Under the pieces are notes generated by a model, which was given only the letters and a program-made list of their open reading frames with translations, was not told the DNA's origin and did not search any database. The translations under genes and the position numbers were made by a program. From positions 434,001 through 498,000 of the forward strand of contig JAQGEQ010000084.1 in assembly GCA_034620365.1 (NCBI GenBank): a DNA stretch of 64,000 bases, given 5' to 3'. This stretch comes from Pegea sp. RAD2-039. Its lineage: Eukaryota > Chordata > Thaliacea > Salpida > Salpidae. Shown piece after piece: positions 11,010 through 23,200 of this stretch. Each line of letters starts with the position of its first letter. The stretch's first letter is position 1.

Positions 11010-14000
11010 TTTTTCTGCTGTCATGCAAGAGTTGATCCGTTATTGAGTCCTAAAGCTTCTTCAAGCTATGCAACATTTTTAAATCGAGATGTAAGCAACA
11101 CGATCTCAGGTTTGTAAGAAATTAAATCTTTACAGCTGCTTACAATCTGATTCTCAGGTGATGAAGATGAACATGAAGCTATCTCATATGAAAACCGAAG
11201 TTTAATCAACAGAAGACAACCAAAAAAGACAAGAAAAAATCGAAGTTCTGATCAAGTTTCTCGAGAAGGTCCCTTGTTACTCATGTGAAGTATATCTAAT
11301 CCTGTATTCTTAGGTGATATGGGATGCTCTGAAAGGAAAAGTAAAACTTTTATGGTAAAGTCTCTTACTAATGACAGCGATACTGCTGATAATCACGTTG
11401 CGATGACGTCACAATACGAAGACACAAAAGAGACTAAGAGTAGTTTTGAAGAAGATGAGATCGATAAATTGGCCCTTCAACGGAGTAAATCTCCAAATTT
11501 GATGCAAGATGAAAGTAAAGATGAAGATCTGTTGAAAAAGAAGTCTTTGTATGAAGCAGAATCGGAGGTCTCAAGCAGCGGGATTTCCAGTCTCGGCTCA
11601 TCTCAGCCAAACTCCATGGAATTTGACAGTTAATCACGTGACAAGAAAAACAGGGTTTCAAAACAAATTTTTTTTTTTAATTTCAGATGCAGAAGTAAAA
11701 CATGATGACTCACTTCTATCAATCAGTAAAATTCCGTCACTTAAATCTAATGAATCAGCAGTAGACGTACTTGATGACGTCACAAACACGCGATTAGTAG
11801 ATGCAAGTGTAGTAGCTCGACCAACAGCTACCCATCAGAAGACTATTCAACAAGTAAATCATTTACTGAAGCAAGGTTAGTTGCTATGGTGATAGTCGAG
11901 TCCTTTCACCGCTATCAATTTTTCATGCGCCGACTGACTGTGATGACGTCATCACAGCTTTTTTTCAAATCACCACTGAAGACGAATTGTTGAATGTGAT
12001 CAACACTTGCTCAAGACCTACTGAAATTTTGAGCAACTTGGAGCGATATATAGGAGCTGTTACACCTTTCCTCGCCATTACTTGCATACATCAAATCTAC
12101 ATCAACGCTCTTAATATTCATCCACGCAATTCACCACCTTATAACAAGGTTCTGGGACGTTTTAAGCATCAAATGCTGTTTTTAGGGCATTTTTTATTTC
12201 AGCTGTGCGGAGATATTCTCACTCATCAACGATTTAGAAGTTTAGTGTCTTTAATTCAAGAAAACGCAAAAAATCTGGGCAACTTTGCTCTTCTAACAGC
12301 AGCTTCTGATCTTCTGTATCTTCGACTAACTTTGAAACAATCAACAATTCCAACTTTGTTGAGTTTTGTTGATTATGAAACGATGGATTTAGACGGTAAA
12401 ATTACTGTCATCTTCATTTAAATCCTAAAAATCTTCATCTAATAGAGCTTCGACTCCTTGCAAGCTGTCTACATACTCCAAATATTCCAATGATCAACTC
12501 TGAGTACATGTATAATATTTCAGCTTCTGTTGCTGTACGATATATTGACCAAATAGAAGATCTGTACACTTTGCTGAATATCATGAAATGCTTTGGCAGG
12601 TTTTATTTCATTTTTTTTTTCTTTTGGTCAAAATATGACACTTCTTTGGTTAGGTACTTCACTAATCAAGTGAAACGTCAATGCGAGGCCCAAGTCATCT
12701 CTTTATCCCATGAATTTGCTGGTTTATATCCAGATGGAAGATCAATGTCTGCTCATATGCTGGATGCGTTTTTTAGAATGGAACACGCCCCATTAAAACC
12801 ACTTTTACAGCAAGCTAGTGATGCTATAGTAAAAGGAAATGTCGCTATACAACCTCAAGTAATTACATTTCTTTGCTCACTTCTTTTTGCAATTAAAATT
12901 TGTCAGAAATCGATTTCCTGGCAGCTTAAAAGACTGATGACTGATGCAAGAGAGCATCAGTTAATCTCTGTATTTAGTCGTAATTGCCTAAAGGAAATAG
13001 CTTTTATTGATCAATAAATTGAAAGAGAATAAATTATTTACAAGCTGATGACGTAATATCAACAGACATCTTATTTGAAGAGATGATATTATTTGCTTGA
13101 TGTATTTTTAAATTCTAAAATTCATTGATGAACAGATAAGGTTAAAAATCGAAATATTCTATTTAAATTTTCGGGATTATTTTATAGCATCTCACAATAG
13201 CAATTAAATTTTTGAAAATTGTTTCATGAAATGTAAGAAAACTGAAAATTGAAGATCAACTGAAATATTTGAAAGAGCTTCAACAATTATCTCTTTGAGT
13301 ATACCAGTGGAGAAACATGTGATAAATAATTTATGAAAGCAGCAACTCTCTGTATTTCTTTCTCTTCTATTTTCTCCACCATCAACTAAAACATCTTTTT
13401 ATTTGCAACTTTGAAACAACTTCTTGTTTTTTAGGACATCTCTGCAATTTTGAGATACTTTGTGAAGTTTGGTTATACTCTCAACAATCATGATTTACTG
13501 AACAAACTCTCAACAACACTTTATTCATATCTACCAAACGATCACGCAAGCCAGTTCACCACCAACATCAAGTGGTTGACTGTATTCTATCATTTTAACT
13601 CGGACCTTCTTGAGCGTTTTGTTGCCATAGTAAATCGCGATATGAACGATTTGGATTTTGTGGCGCTCAGTGATGTCTTAGATGCACTCGCACAGGTGAT
13701 GATGACGTCACTAACCGCTGCGCTACTTCTACTAAAATATTCATGATGTGATCACGTGATCAAGCCACTGCCGCGCTTTAGCTTCCTCTAAAATCGATGC
13801 GCAGTGACGTCATGACAACAATGACGTCATCATTGCAGGTTTACTACATGCCAGCAGACGCAGACAGCTTCTTCGAGCGTCTTCACGATGAAATGTTGCG
13901 CAAACTACCAACTCTGACCACCAGCCACGTCCACAACGCCAAACGCAAACTTCTGCTGACCGCTTTTCATTTCGCGGTTTTTGGTCGTTACCCCGAGCAA

Positions 14001-14712
14001 CTCATTCAACTCACTCTCAGCGATCGACAAGTTAGTTTGGTGACGTCATCACCATTTGTGACGTCATTAATACGCAGATTGGGCGCCAAAGTCCATCACG
14101 CTACTTTATGAAAGATTTGTGTCGAGCTGTAAGCATCGAGCGTCCCGACCTTCTGCCCAGGACCATCTCACGTGACCTACTGTCCGATTCTGGACAATTG
14201 AAGTTGTACGCGTTTGAGAAGGCTAGTGACGTCATCATCGCTACTAATTCCTAATGACGTCACCGATTTATAGGATGTTGAGCAACATTTGTCCGGGGTG
14301 ATCGGGTCGGCTTATTTTGGAGTGGTCGTGTCCCCTGTCCGAAACATGCCCGTTTTTATTCTCAGGGCCACACTCGAAGGTGAACTACTGCGTGTGGGCC
14401 GAAACCCTGGCATGGTTCCTCCTCATATGCATCAGACAGTAAGTTATGACGTCATTTAGTCTTCATGACGTCATTGATTGTTCTCAACAGGTACAAAATA
14501 TTGCAATTGTCCCGTTACCGCGATCGCGTTTCTGCATCGACTCACGTCATGCTGTTGGAAAATCGCGTTTTGTGCTTCGATTATTACGCGCCCAAGGGGC
14601 CCGTGTAGTTACAGTGCCCCATTATGATTGGGATCAGCATGACAGCGCACATAAAACAGCGCTATTACGTCATAAGATCTTTCAGCAACGTGCTGATGAC
14701 GTAGTTGAGTAA
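11010..14712 (+). CDS. FAST kinase (FASTK)-family protein with C-terminal RAP domain; 5' end unresolved
   Basis: FASTK-family proteins act in mitochondrial RNA processing and stability. Exons: 11010-11109, 11158-11268, 11314-11628, 11687-11875, 11958-12395, 12446-12599, 12654-12858, 13435-13695, 13839-14030, 14078-14221, 14274-14438, 14491-14712. The phases close to about 831 residues, or 813 if an in-frame 54-bp stretch ending at about 12201 is spliced out. The N-terminal third is Ser/acid-rich. The middle has helical repeats typical of FASTK proteins (DISAILRYFVKFGYTLNNHD; DLDFVALSDVLDALAQ). The last exon is a RAP domain with RFCIDSRHAVGKSRFVLRLL and VVTVPHYDWDQ. The intron after 14221 appears to be GC-AG. 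No initiator ATG joins in phase to 11010, so the first exon is missing. The 3' introns each hold two or three TGACGTCA; the AT-rich middle introns have none. Confidence 0.8.
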
Positions 14713-15949
14713 TTTCATTGGGTAGTCTAACCTGTACAGACGATTATGGCGTTTTCACTTTTTGCCGCAGTATTTATTCACTTTATTTTTGCATGTTGCA
14801 AAATAGCAGATTGCTGAAGCTTTTTCATCCAAGGACATTTTCTCTGACACACGAGAGCTGTTAATAGCGCTTGGTTTTACTGTACCTCTCCTTCTGATGA
14901 CTTTTTTTTACTAATTAGTTAATAACTCGTAAAAGAAAAATCTCTTTCATTCTTACATTTACATAAATACCTTCTTATGTGATTTGTACAAATAGTTTTG
15001 CTGTCAGTTATTTTTTTATCGTTTTCAAATGCTGCTTCAACAGAATAATCCAATCATTCAATATTTAAAAGAAAAAAGATTCAGAAAATATTTTTATCAA
15101 ATTTCAATATTGAGGAAATTATTCAACCAATCATCATTCAACAAAACTATATTTTTATCGAAGTTGTTGCATCGTGTGTTTGTTGTTGTCATTCTGCTTG
15201 TTTTTGTTTGTTCACTGTGATTGAGGTGAACAGATGATTGTCAAGAACTTATAAAATATGTAAACTTGTACAAAATGTATTTTGACCAAAAAGGTTTTCA
15301 GTTTGGCTTCATCAAAAATACTCTTTTAAAGTTTGTTCACTTTGTACAAAGTTGTTTATTAAACAAATTAAATTATATTAAGCAACAAATTAGAATTACT
15401 TAAAAGCAATTAATTTGGTGGTTACTACCAGTTAGTTTTTGCTGATAAAGAATTAAATTTCATAGTTTTAGATTTTATTTAAAATATATAATGTGTGGCC
15501 TTATCATCATATTTTTCAATTGGAATAAGTTCTAGGGAACCTTATAAAATTTATAAAAGGTAGGGTCAAATTAAATAAGAAATAACTTCAAAAAAATAAA
15601 ATTCTTAAAAAAACTACAAACCATCGTTGGTAAGCCTGAAATACAGTATTAAACTTTAGTTTATAAAATCTTGAAAGTCAAACTTTTTTTAACAGTAAGA
15701 TGAAACTTTAATTTATAATTCTGTTCTGTTTAATATTTTATAAGTATTCTGAAACATAGGATTAGCTTCGATATAAAAGTAAGTTCTAATTATTATCATG
15801 AAAATATAAAGCTTATATACTTATTCTATAAGTTTAGTTTAGGAGTTTGCTTACAAGCTTCAAATTTATAAAACTTGATATAAAAAACCTTTGGTCAGTT
15901 TATAGGTCTCGTTTTAGCTGAATTATGCATCAACAAAGAGTTTGAGCTG
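14713..15949. other. AT-rich spacer downstream of FASTK-family gene
   Basis: Presumed 3' UTR followed by AT-rich DNA. The 63-codon open frame at 15029-15220 has no family signature and looks like chance. Confidence 0.4.
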
Positions 15950-17300
15950 TCTGGATTGAAGCCATAAGCTAGTAAACTCCAAATAAGATTAAAAAGCAAC
16001 TGATAAGAACTAAAAAGTGTGGCATTGTTAGCAAAGAGCATTAAATTTCCAGAACAATTTAGTGATGTAGAACAGTCTGATCTGTCATTGATATAGATAT
16101 TGAAAGACAGTTGTAAATAATGACTTGCTGTTGTCTATAGTTAGGAAATTGCTCTATCCAAAAGACAAGAGTGAGGTAAGTATCAAGCTATCTGAGAGTT
16201 TTTACTAATATGCGATGCGAATACGAGTCAAAGATTCTGTGAATGTCTGTATAGATGATGTTGGTTGTTGAATATAGCCACTGGTGAAGCCAAAACAACA
16301 GCTGATCACTGGAGGATCTTTGAGGAAGGAATCCAAATTGACCATCAGAGAGTAAGTTATTGTGGAGAAGATGAGTTTGAATTTTGTATGAACAAATCAA
16401 TTTGAAAGATCGACTCGAGCTAATACTGAGAGAAATTGGTTGACGGCGTAGTGAATTACTTCTGTTGCTTTTTTTATGGACTGAGATAATAAAGACCTCT
16501 TTCATTGGAAAAGTGCTGGAGGAGAATAAGATATTTAAGGCATGAAACACAGGTTTTCTATAGTATAGATAGATTTCTCAATTAAAGTATAAAGGTAGTT
16601 TTCAGATGTACAAGTTGATTTGTCGTTGATGTTGTGGAGGGTAGTGAAGATGTCAAATTCAGTGATAAAAAAGTCATTCATAAGATTAGATCTTTTCACT
16701 TCAAGAATAATGTTTTTATAATCGTTGTCTTTTGTGAAGACCTTCTGAAAGCAAAGATTAAAAAGTTCAGCCTTCTTAAGATCACTGAGATAAAACTTTT
16801 AATTTTTATCAAGAAGTGGTATTGATGATCTGAAGTTTAATTTTGGTTTAATAGATTTATAAGATTTAAGTGAAGAGCCGCTGTCACAAATTTTACTTTC
16901 CTTATAGTCATACCACTTAACAACTTCAATTTTATATTCCTTAAACTTGAACTTGTAGTTTGCTAGAGTTTTTTGTATAAGAGATGCTTTCCAGTTAATA
17001 AACGTTTAATATGTGGTGAAGTTTTGTGCCATTGGGATGGGAGGGAGCTTTTAGTGGGACAAACATTTGAATAGAATTATTCCGAATTTAGATGGAATTT
17101 TCATAGAAAGACTGTAAGGATAGGTTGTTATTAATCAAGAACTTCCAGTTAGACGAGGATAGATAGGTGTTCATTTTTTCAGAATTGATAGAAATTAGAT
17201 TATCGCCGTTGATCATGACTAATTGGATGTAACTTCTTTCATTCGTCAACATATTTTTGACAATCAACTTACTTATTTTCTCTTTTTTAGGCACATTGTT
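15950..17300 (-). mobile_element. decayed non-LTR retrotransposon (LINE) ORF2 fragment, Jockey/CR1-like reverse transcriptase
   Basis: Minus-strand open frame 16188-16550 reads like a LINE reverse transcriptase: VFIISVHKKSNRSN..RRQPIS (IPV.KKG....NYRPIS), then GQFGFLPQRSSSDQLLFWLH and DIHRIFDSYSHRILV (the DFSKAFD..SH motif). Downstream of it (16080-16188) the frame goes on with stops into a WI..F..R.Q..V stretch. Upstream (16560-17294) lies the linker between endonuclease and RT, including AELFNLCFQKVFTKDN and an open frame at 17088-17294 ending near SSNWKFLINNNLSLQSFYEN. Several stops and frame changes show it is dead. The endonuclease start and 3' tail are not clear, so the ends are approximate. 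Confidence 0.75.
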
Positions 17301-18163
17301 GCGAAGAATGTGCGTTTGTGTATATCACAGAAAATTGTTGATCAGTTAAAGCTAATTTGTGATTATCTTGCAGCTTGATGAGATCTTTGATTCAAGTGAT
17401 GTTAGTTTGAATCCCAGATAAAACACAAAACTTTTGGAAAAAAACATGATTGTGACTTTAGATTCAATTATACAGTTATAACTTTCAATCTTTCGTTTGT
17501 TTTACGTTTTTATTCGATATTTAGGAAATAATGCAAATCTAGTTTTATCAAAAGATTTGCACAAATTTTTTGATATTAAATATTGTAGTAATTTCTAATA
17601 TGAGTTTATTTCTCAATTTATTTATATTTGCTCTGCGATTGAAATATTTAGACGAATGATTTCTTATTTGAAAAAGATTGAACCGAGAGGCTGTAAGAAA
17701 ATGTTGAAAGTTTAATTACTCAGATTACAAACCTAATCCCCGCTGGTAGCATACACAGTGAAGTAGTCGATGTTTTTTTTGTGAAAACTTCATGTATAAA
17801 ATTGTATTACCAGCACACAAACTTTAACACAACGTACAGGATTTAAATGAAAAAAAGCAGTAGTTAGAAAGGTTTTTTGAAAAAAAGTAAGACTAATCCG
17901 GTTGCAAGCCTGAAAACTTTTCTTAAATATGTCAAGATCTAGAGATGAGACCAAAAGGAAAAAGGATTTTTATAATTGGTCTAACCTTTTTTTATTAAAT
18001 TTTCATTCATGAAGTAATGTTGTAAAACTTTTTTTCTTCTATAAACTTTGTAGTAGTACTTATTAAAAACTTATTAAATATTCGCCCATTTTTTGTTCAG
18101 TCTGGTTTTACTGGCTAACAATGATTATTTTCTCATTTTTGTATCTAATATCTGATAAAAGTT

Positions 18164-18190
18164 CTTTTTGCGTTGGTACCTAAAAATAAG
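18164..18190 (+). promoter_or_regulatory. RpS19 5' UTR exon with TOP-like start
   Basis: CTTTTTGCGTTGG at 18164-18176 resembles the 5' terminal oligopyrimidine start of ribosomal-protein mRNAs. A donor AAG|GTATGTG at 18190/18191 pairs with the acceptor TTCAG ending at 18260, directly before the ATG. This gives a roughly 27-nt noncoding first exon and a 70-bp intron. Inferred from splice signals only. Confidence 0.5.
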
Positions 18191-18260
18191 GTATGTGTTC
18201 TTTTTGTTAGAGTTATTATGTTTGATAAATTTTTTTAAAGAAAGTTATTTTTTTGTTCAG

Positions 18261-19794
18261 ATGGTTGGTGTTAAAGACGTCAGTCAACAAGATTTTGTAA
18301 TGGCCTTTGCTGCCTACCTTAAGAAGTAAGTTTTTGATCTACTTGTTTAACAGATTAGTATTTTATTTGGAAATTTAGAATATTTGTTTTACTAATTAAA
18401 AGCTATTATTTTTGGTATGGACTTGTCCTTGAAACAATTTTTAAATTGTGTTTTTAGAAAAATCACTTTTAGATTATTTTGTCAGATAAAAGTTAGTTAT
18501 TAGAATGTTATACATTTATTCTTGACAATAAACTATTTTATTGAAATTTCAATATGAAATAATATAGCACAAAAAATGCAAAGCTCTTATATATCAAAAG
18601 TATTATTCTTGGTTATAATTCCATTTTATAGTGCTGCTTATTTGATATTTTAACAATTGATTATGTTATAGTATTTTATATTTAGTTGTGAATCTGTTAT
18701 ATATCAGTTTTTCTTAACTATTTAATACTCTTGTTCAAAAACTTTGGTATTTTAAAAAGTTATTTTTATTCACCAAAAATTGACAAATAATGTATTTAAT
18801 TTTATTATTAAACAATCCCTTCATAATTTCCTTTTGATTGGTAATCTTATTTTTTATTGTTTTTTAAACAACTAATAAATTGATAACTTTATAAATTTCT
18901 TAAAGATTTCATTTTTGATTTATAATGTATATTTTAAAATAGTTAGCAAATTGTTTAGTTTTATAAAACATTTTTTTTGAATTTATAGATACTTTTTGCA
19001 ATTTATAAATAGTTTTTCATGAAATTTATTCAATTTTGAATTCTGTAATTTATTATATTTTTAAATTGTCAATAATTTTATATGAATTTTATAATTTGAG
19101 TGGTTATTGCAATGATTAGATTACTTTACATAAAACATTAACTTTCATATAAACCTTCCTCTAAAAATCTTTTCAATCACATGAAAGTTTTGTCGATTAA
19201 AAATGTTGCTCCTTTTCATAGTGAGTTGTTAAATCTCCAAAAAATATTTACCTGCTAGCTAGCTTGCTCTATTCTATCACCTATTTATAGTTTGTATACT
19301 CTTCAGAACCGGCACTCTAAATGTCCCTGAATGGATTGACATCGTAAAGACCGCTACCTTCAAGGAACTGTCTCCTTATAACCGTGATTGGTATTATGTC
19401 CGATGTGCTTCAACCCTCAGACATATGTTCATTCGGAAAGGGGCAGGAGTAAAGAGCTTCATGAAAGTTTACGGAGGTAAAAATAGGCTGCAAGTATTAA
19501 CAGCTTGATCTGATTGGTTGTGACTATATTAGGTCGTAAGCGCCGTGGAACTAAACCTAGTCACTTTGCTCCTGGCTCTAAGCACCTTGCACGTAGTGTC
19601 CTTCAATCCCTACAAAGTGCTGGATTAATTCAAGAAAATGCGAACAATCCAACCGGGTAAGATAAACGAATATTAATCAGAAGTGAAAGAAGTAATGTTT
19701 GAGTTTGTTCTTCAGAGCTCGTGTTGTGTCTTCCGAAGGAGTAAAACACATGAACAGAATCGCCACTCAGCTTGTAACTGCTAAGCGACAATAA
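18261..19794 (+). CDS. RPS19: 40S ribosomal protein S19 (eS19)
   Basis: Component of the small ribosomal subunit head, needed for 18S rRNA maturation. Exons 18261-18325, 19307-19476, 19533-19656 and 19715-19794. Seen: start MVGVKDVSQQDFVMAFAAYL, then LNVPEWIDIVKTATFKELSP, DWYYVRCASTLRHMFIRKGA, YGGRKRRGTKPSHFAPGSKH and the C-terminal HMNRIATQLVTAKRQ. About 145 residues, as expected for the family. The first coding intron is long (981 bp). My manual count of the last exon is one base longer than the frame needs, so its bounds carry an uncertainty of one base; I do not call a frameshift. AATAAA at 19790-19795 overlaps the stop codon. The gene converges with TSC2. Confidence 0.95.
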
Positions 19795-20298
19795 AATGTT
19801 GTCATGTGATTAAAATATTTCTTTTATCATCAATCGTCGTTTTTTAGTGAATTAGGTTGAAAATATTTTAAGTTTAAAATGAAACAGATAGTTACCAGCT
19901 TGAGGTAGAATATTACAAACTTTCATTAAATCTATTTCTCCTACTTGGATAGATCATCTAAAACCTTTATAGGCTTCTCTAACGATTGTATTTGTGTAAA
20001 GATGTCTGATAATCTCAATTAACTTTAAACAAACAGTGAACTTAGAATCTAAGACTTGTGAATAAATTGTATAGGGCTCTTAAATTATAGTTTGGAAAGA
20101 TTAAAGGATGTTTATAGACAACTTTTCTACCTCTAAAAATTTTAAAATATAGCTACATCTCTAGATAATAAATGTAATATTTGTTTTATTGTAGAAGCGA
20201 CAGTTTAAGAAAGTATTTTGCCAAGAAGCTCACACAGTCCAACAGAACAATTTTTAATAATGAATCAAGTACACGTGTCAGTCAGATGGAAAGATTTC
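19795..20298. other. spacer between convergent RpS19 and TSC2
   Basis: AT-rich, about 500 bp, containing the 3' ends of both transcripts. No other feature recognised. Confidence 0.4.
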
Positions 20299-23200
20299 TT
20301 ATACGTAATCTGTAAATTCATCAAGCTTATTTAAAGTTGAATTGGAGTTATATCTGGAAGCGACGTTAGGATTCGATTTTGATAACTCTTCTAAAGTTTG
20401 ATTCCTTATTCGACGTATGTATTTCAAGCGGGCAGTCGTTTTTGAAGTGACAAGGTCAGGCTTTCCTTTATAACAAACAGAAAACGAAGCCATACTTGCA
20501 TAAAGACATAATTGCTTCACAACTAATCCAATATTAGCTTCTGATACAAAGCGAACCAGTGGAATATCTAATAAGTTTTGAACTTCTGGTTTATGAAATA
20601 CTATTGAAACTCGAAATAACTGCCGATCAACAATTGGTGTAAGTACAATTTCGACAGATAAAACTTGACCTCCAATAATACAACCAGGCTGATAATTCAA
20701 ACTTTCATCAAATACAACAACAACATAATCATTACCAATATGTCGTGTTTTAGTGCCGGGGTCATTAAATTGGTTTGGCATCAAAGTAGCGATATGAAAG
20801 ACCATCTGCATGATTTTCTCTTGCCAAATATAAGTGTACGTACCATCTGTCTTTCTCTCACTAAAATCCAATCCACTAAGATAAGATTTTCTTTCATCAC
20901 AATCATTGAGACACACTAAATTACCTAAAGTGGAAATGAAACTCTGGTACCTAGGCGACCCATGTAAGTTGAGAACGATGCTTCTACCATTTGAGCCCTG
21001 CCCTTTACTCACATAAACCACACCACTACCCCATGCGTCATATGGTGGAATCATATCAAGTAATTGTAAAGTTCGATGGAGTTGGACTGAGTTCTTGATG
21101 AGAATCGGGCGATTTTGAGAATTATTTCCGATAGAAGTGTAAAAGAGCTGAAGGAAGATATGATTCGGAGAGATCTGTCGATTTGAGAGTGTCCTGGTTA
21201 GCTTATTGCGATTGATTTTGTAATCAGATGAAGAAGACACAGTATTACTTCGTCTTCTTAATCCTAAATCTTCATCAGTAGTAACTACGGGAGGTAAGGT
21301 CTTGGAGCTTTCGTTCGGCATGAATGATTTCAGGTTGTTACTGGCAACATGCCATGAAGTGTGACCAGACGGTCGCCGAATATCAACTGTGGCCCAAAAC
21401 TCTTCATCATCTTTGTTCTTTGCTGATGTAGCGACGCCACTGCTGTTCTCTGTAGTGACGTCACACGCGTCTGAGCTGGTCTTGCGGACTGGTGTTTTGA
21501 CAATGTCTTTACCAGTACTGACTGTTACTAGTCGGTTGCCTAGCAACCACGTAACCGAGTTTTCGTCTGGATTGAATCGATTAGGACTAGCAGTAGGAAT
21601 ATCACTAGTGTACATGTACGAAGCCATCAAATCAAGACATGATTCCACCAACATGTTCTGAACTGACTTCTCGTCATCTTTACTGACATTTTGAAGGATT
21701 CTGGTGATGTGGCTGACAAACTCCGATTTGAAATTGTCTCGGCATTTCACAAACCAGTTACAAACCACATATTGAGCTAATGAGACAACAAAAATACTGA
21801 ACTTGTCAGTGTTTGTATGCTGCAAAGCTACTGCAAAGATACTTTTGTATTCTTCTTCAGCAAATCCTTGATAGAGTGGTGGTAACTGGGACAATGTCGA
21901 CAGAAACTCAAGGACAGTTGGAGCTAGTTGGACTGTAGCAGACATTTGTGATAAACGAAGTAAGATATTAGGTAAAATTCGGAGCAAGGCTTCTCGATCG
22001 AATTCAGTCAAACAATGAGTTAAAGAATTGATACAGAATTTGCTACAACGAGAAAAGCTGCCACTATTCAAAGTTCGAAGTATCAGGCGTTGCTTAGTGA
22101 TGTTGATATGACGATTATGACTTAAAGTACTTTGAAGGACCTGAATTACTTGAAGTTGTAGCTCATCGCGATTATATGCTTTTGATGGATTCGAAAAGAG
22201 CTTACAAATGTCTTCAATGATCAATTCAAAGATCTCAGCGTTTAGCTGGTCGTAGATGTAGAAGTTTTCATTAAACGCTTGAGTTAAAAGCTTCAATACT
22301 TCACTTAAGACCAACCAATTAGTCTCCAAGTTGATACAAACGTTGACACATGTAAACAGATCATATAAATATGAAAATGGTGAGTTTTTAGTGAAGTAGA
22401 CATCAGTTGTGTTATTGATAAAGTCCTTAAGATGAATACCCGATGAAAGAAGAGTTTTGAAAGCAGAGATCCGCTCTTTGTACAGCAACTTGTTATCCGA
22501 AAAGCTTCTTTCATAATAGCTCCGAAGAAACAAAAGAAGAAATTTGAAACTTTCCGAATTGTCCACGTCATCAGGAGATTCAGTGAACAAGTTGATGCAT
22601 AAACTGATAGACGAGACTCGATCTGAACGCAGATTTGGCGTGATAAACTGATGGAAAATTTTCACCACTTGATGGCGTGTTTCTACAAGCTTGTACAAGT
22701 GGCACAACATGCAAAGAAGAGAGTCTCTCACTTCATCACTACTTTCATCGACTAAATTCATCGCTTTTTGAATGATAAAATTTGGAGAAATCTCTTTGTG
22801 ATATGCGTAGAAATGTTCTTGAAACAATTTAGAGACTTTTTCAATCGCAAGACACTGAACTTTAGACTTCATTGATGAGTTTAAAAACTGATCCAGGATT
22901 TGATTGATCTCTTCAAACCAATTTCTTCCATGTTTCAAATTATTTGTTTTATATTTGAGTAACAAAATCAAGGAACTCTCTGGTCGGTATGAAACCACAC
23001 ACTCGACGATACCAAATAACTTTGCTGCGTCTCCTTGGAATATTTGATTGTCCCAAAGTTTTTCAATCAAACTCAACAAATCATGAAAACTGTAAATAAG
23101 TTTATTATTTCTGGGAACTACTTCTGGTGTTTGGTTGCAGTTCGGAATATCTTTATTAGAAATAATCTCGACTAGATGAAGAATATCAGACCAGGAATCC

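Noticed and set aside
19715-19794. Apparent one-base excess in the last RpS19 exon
   Set aside because: More likely a manual counting error than a frameshift in an essential gene whose residues otherwise align to the end.
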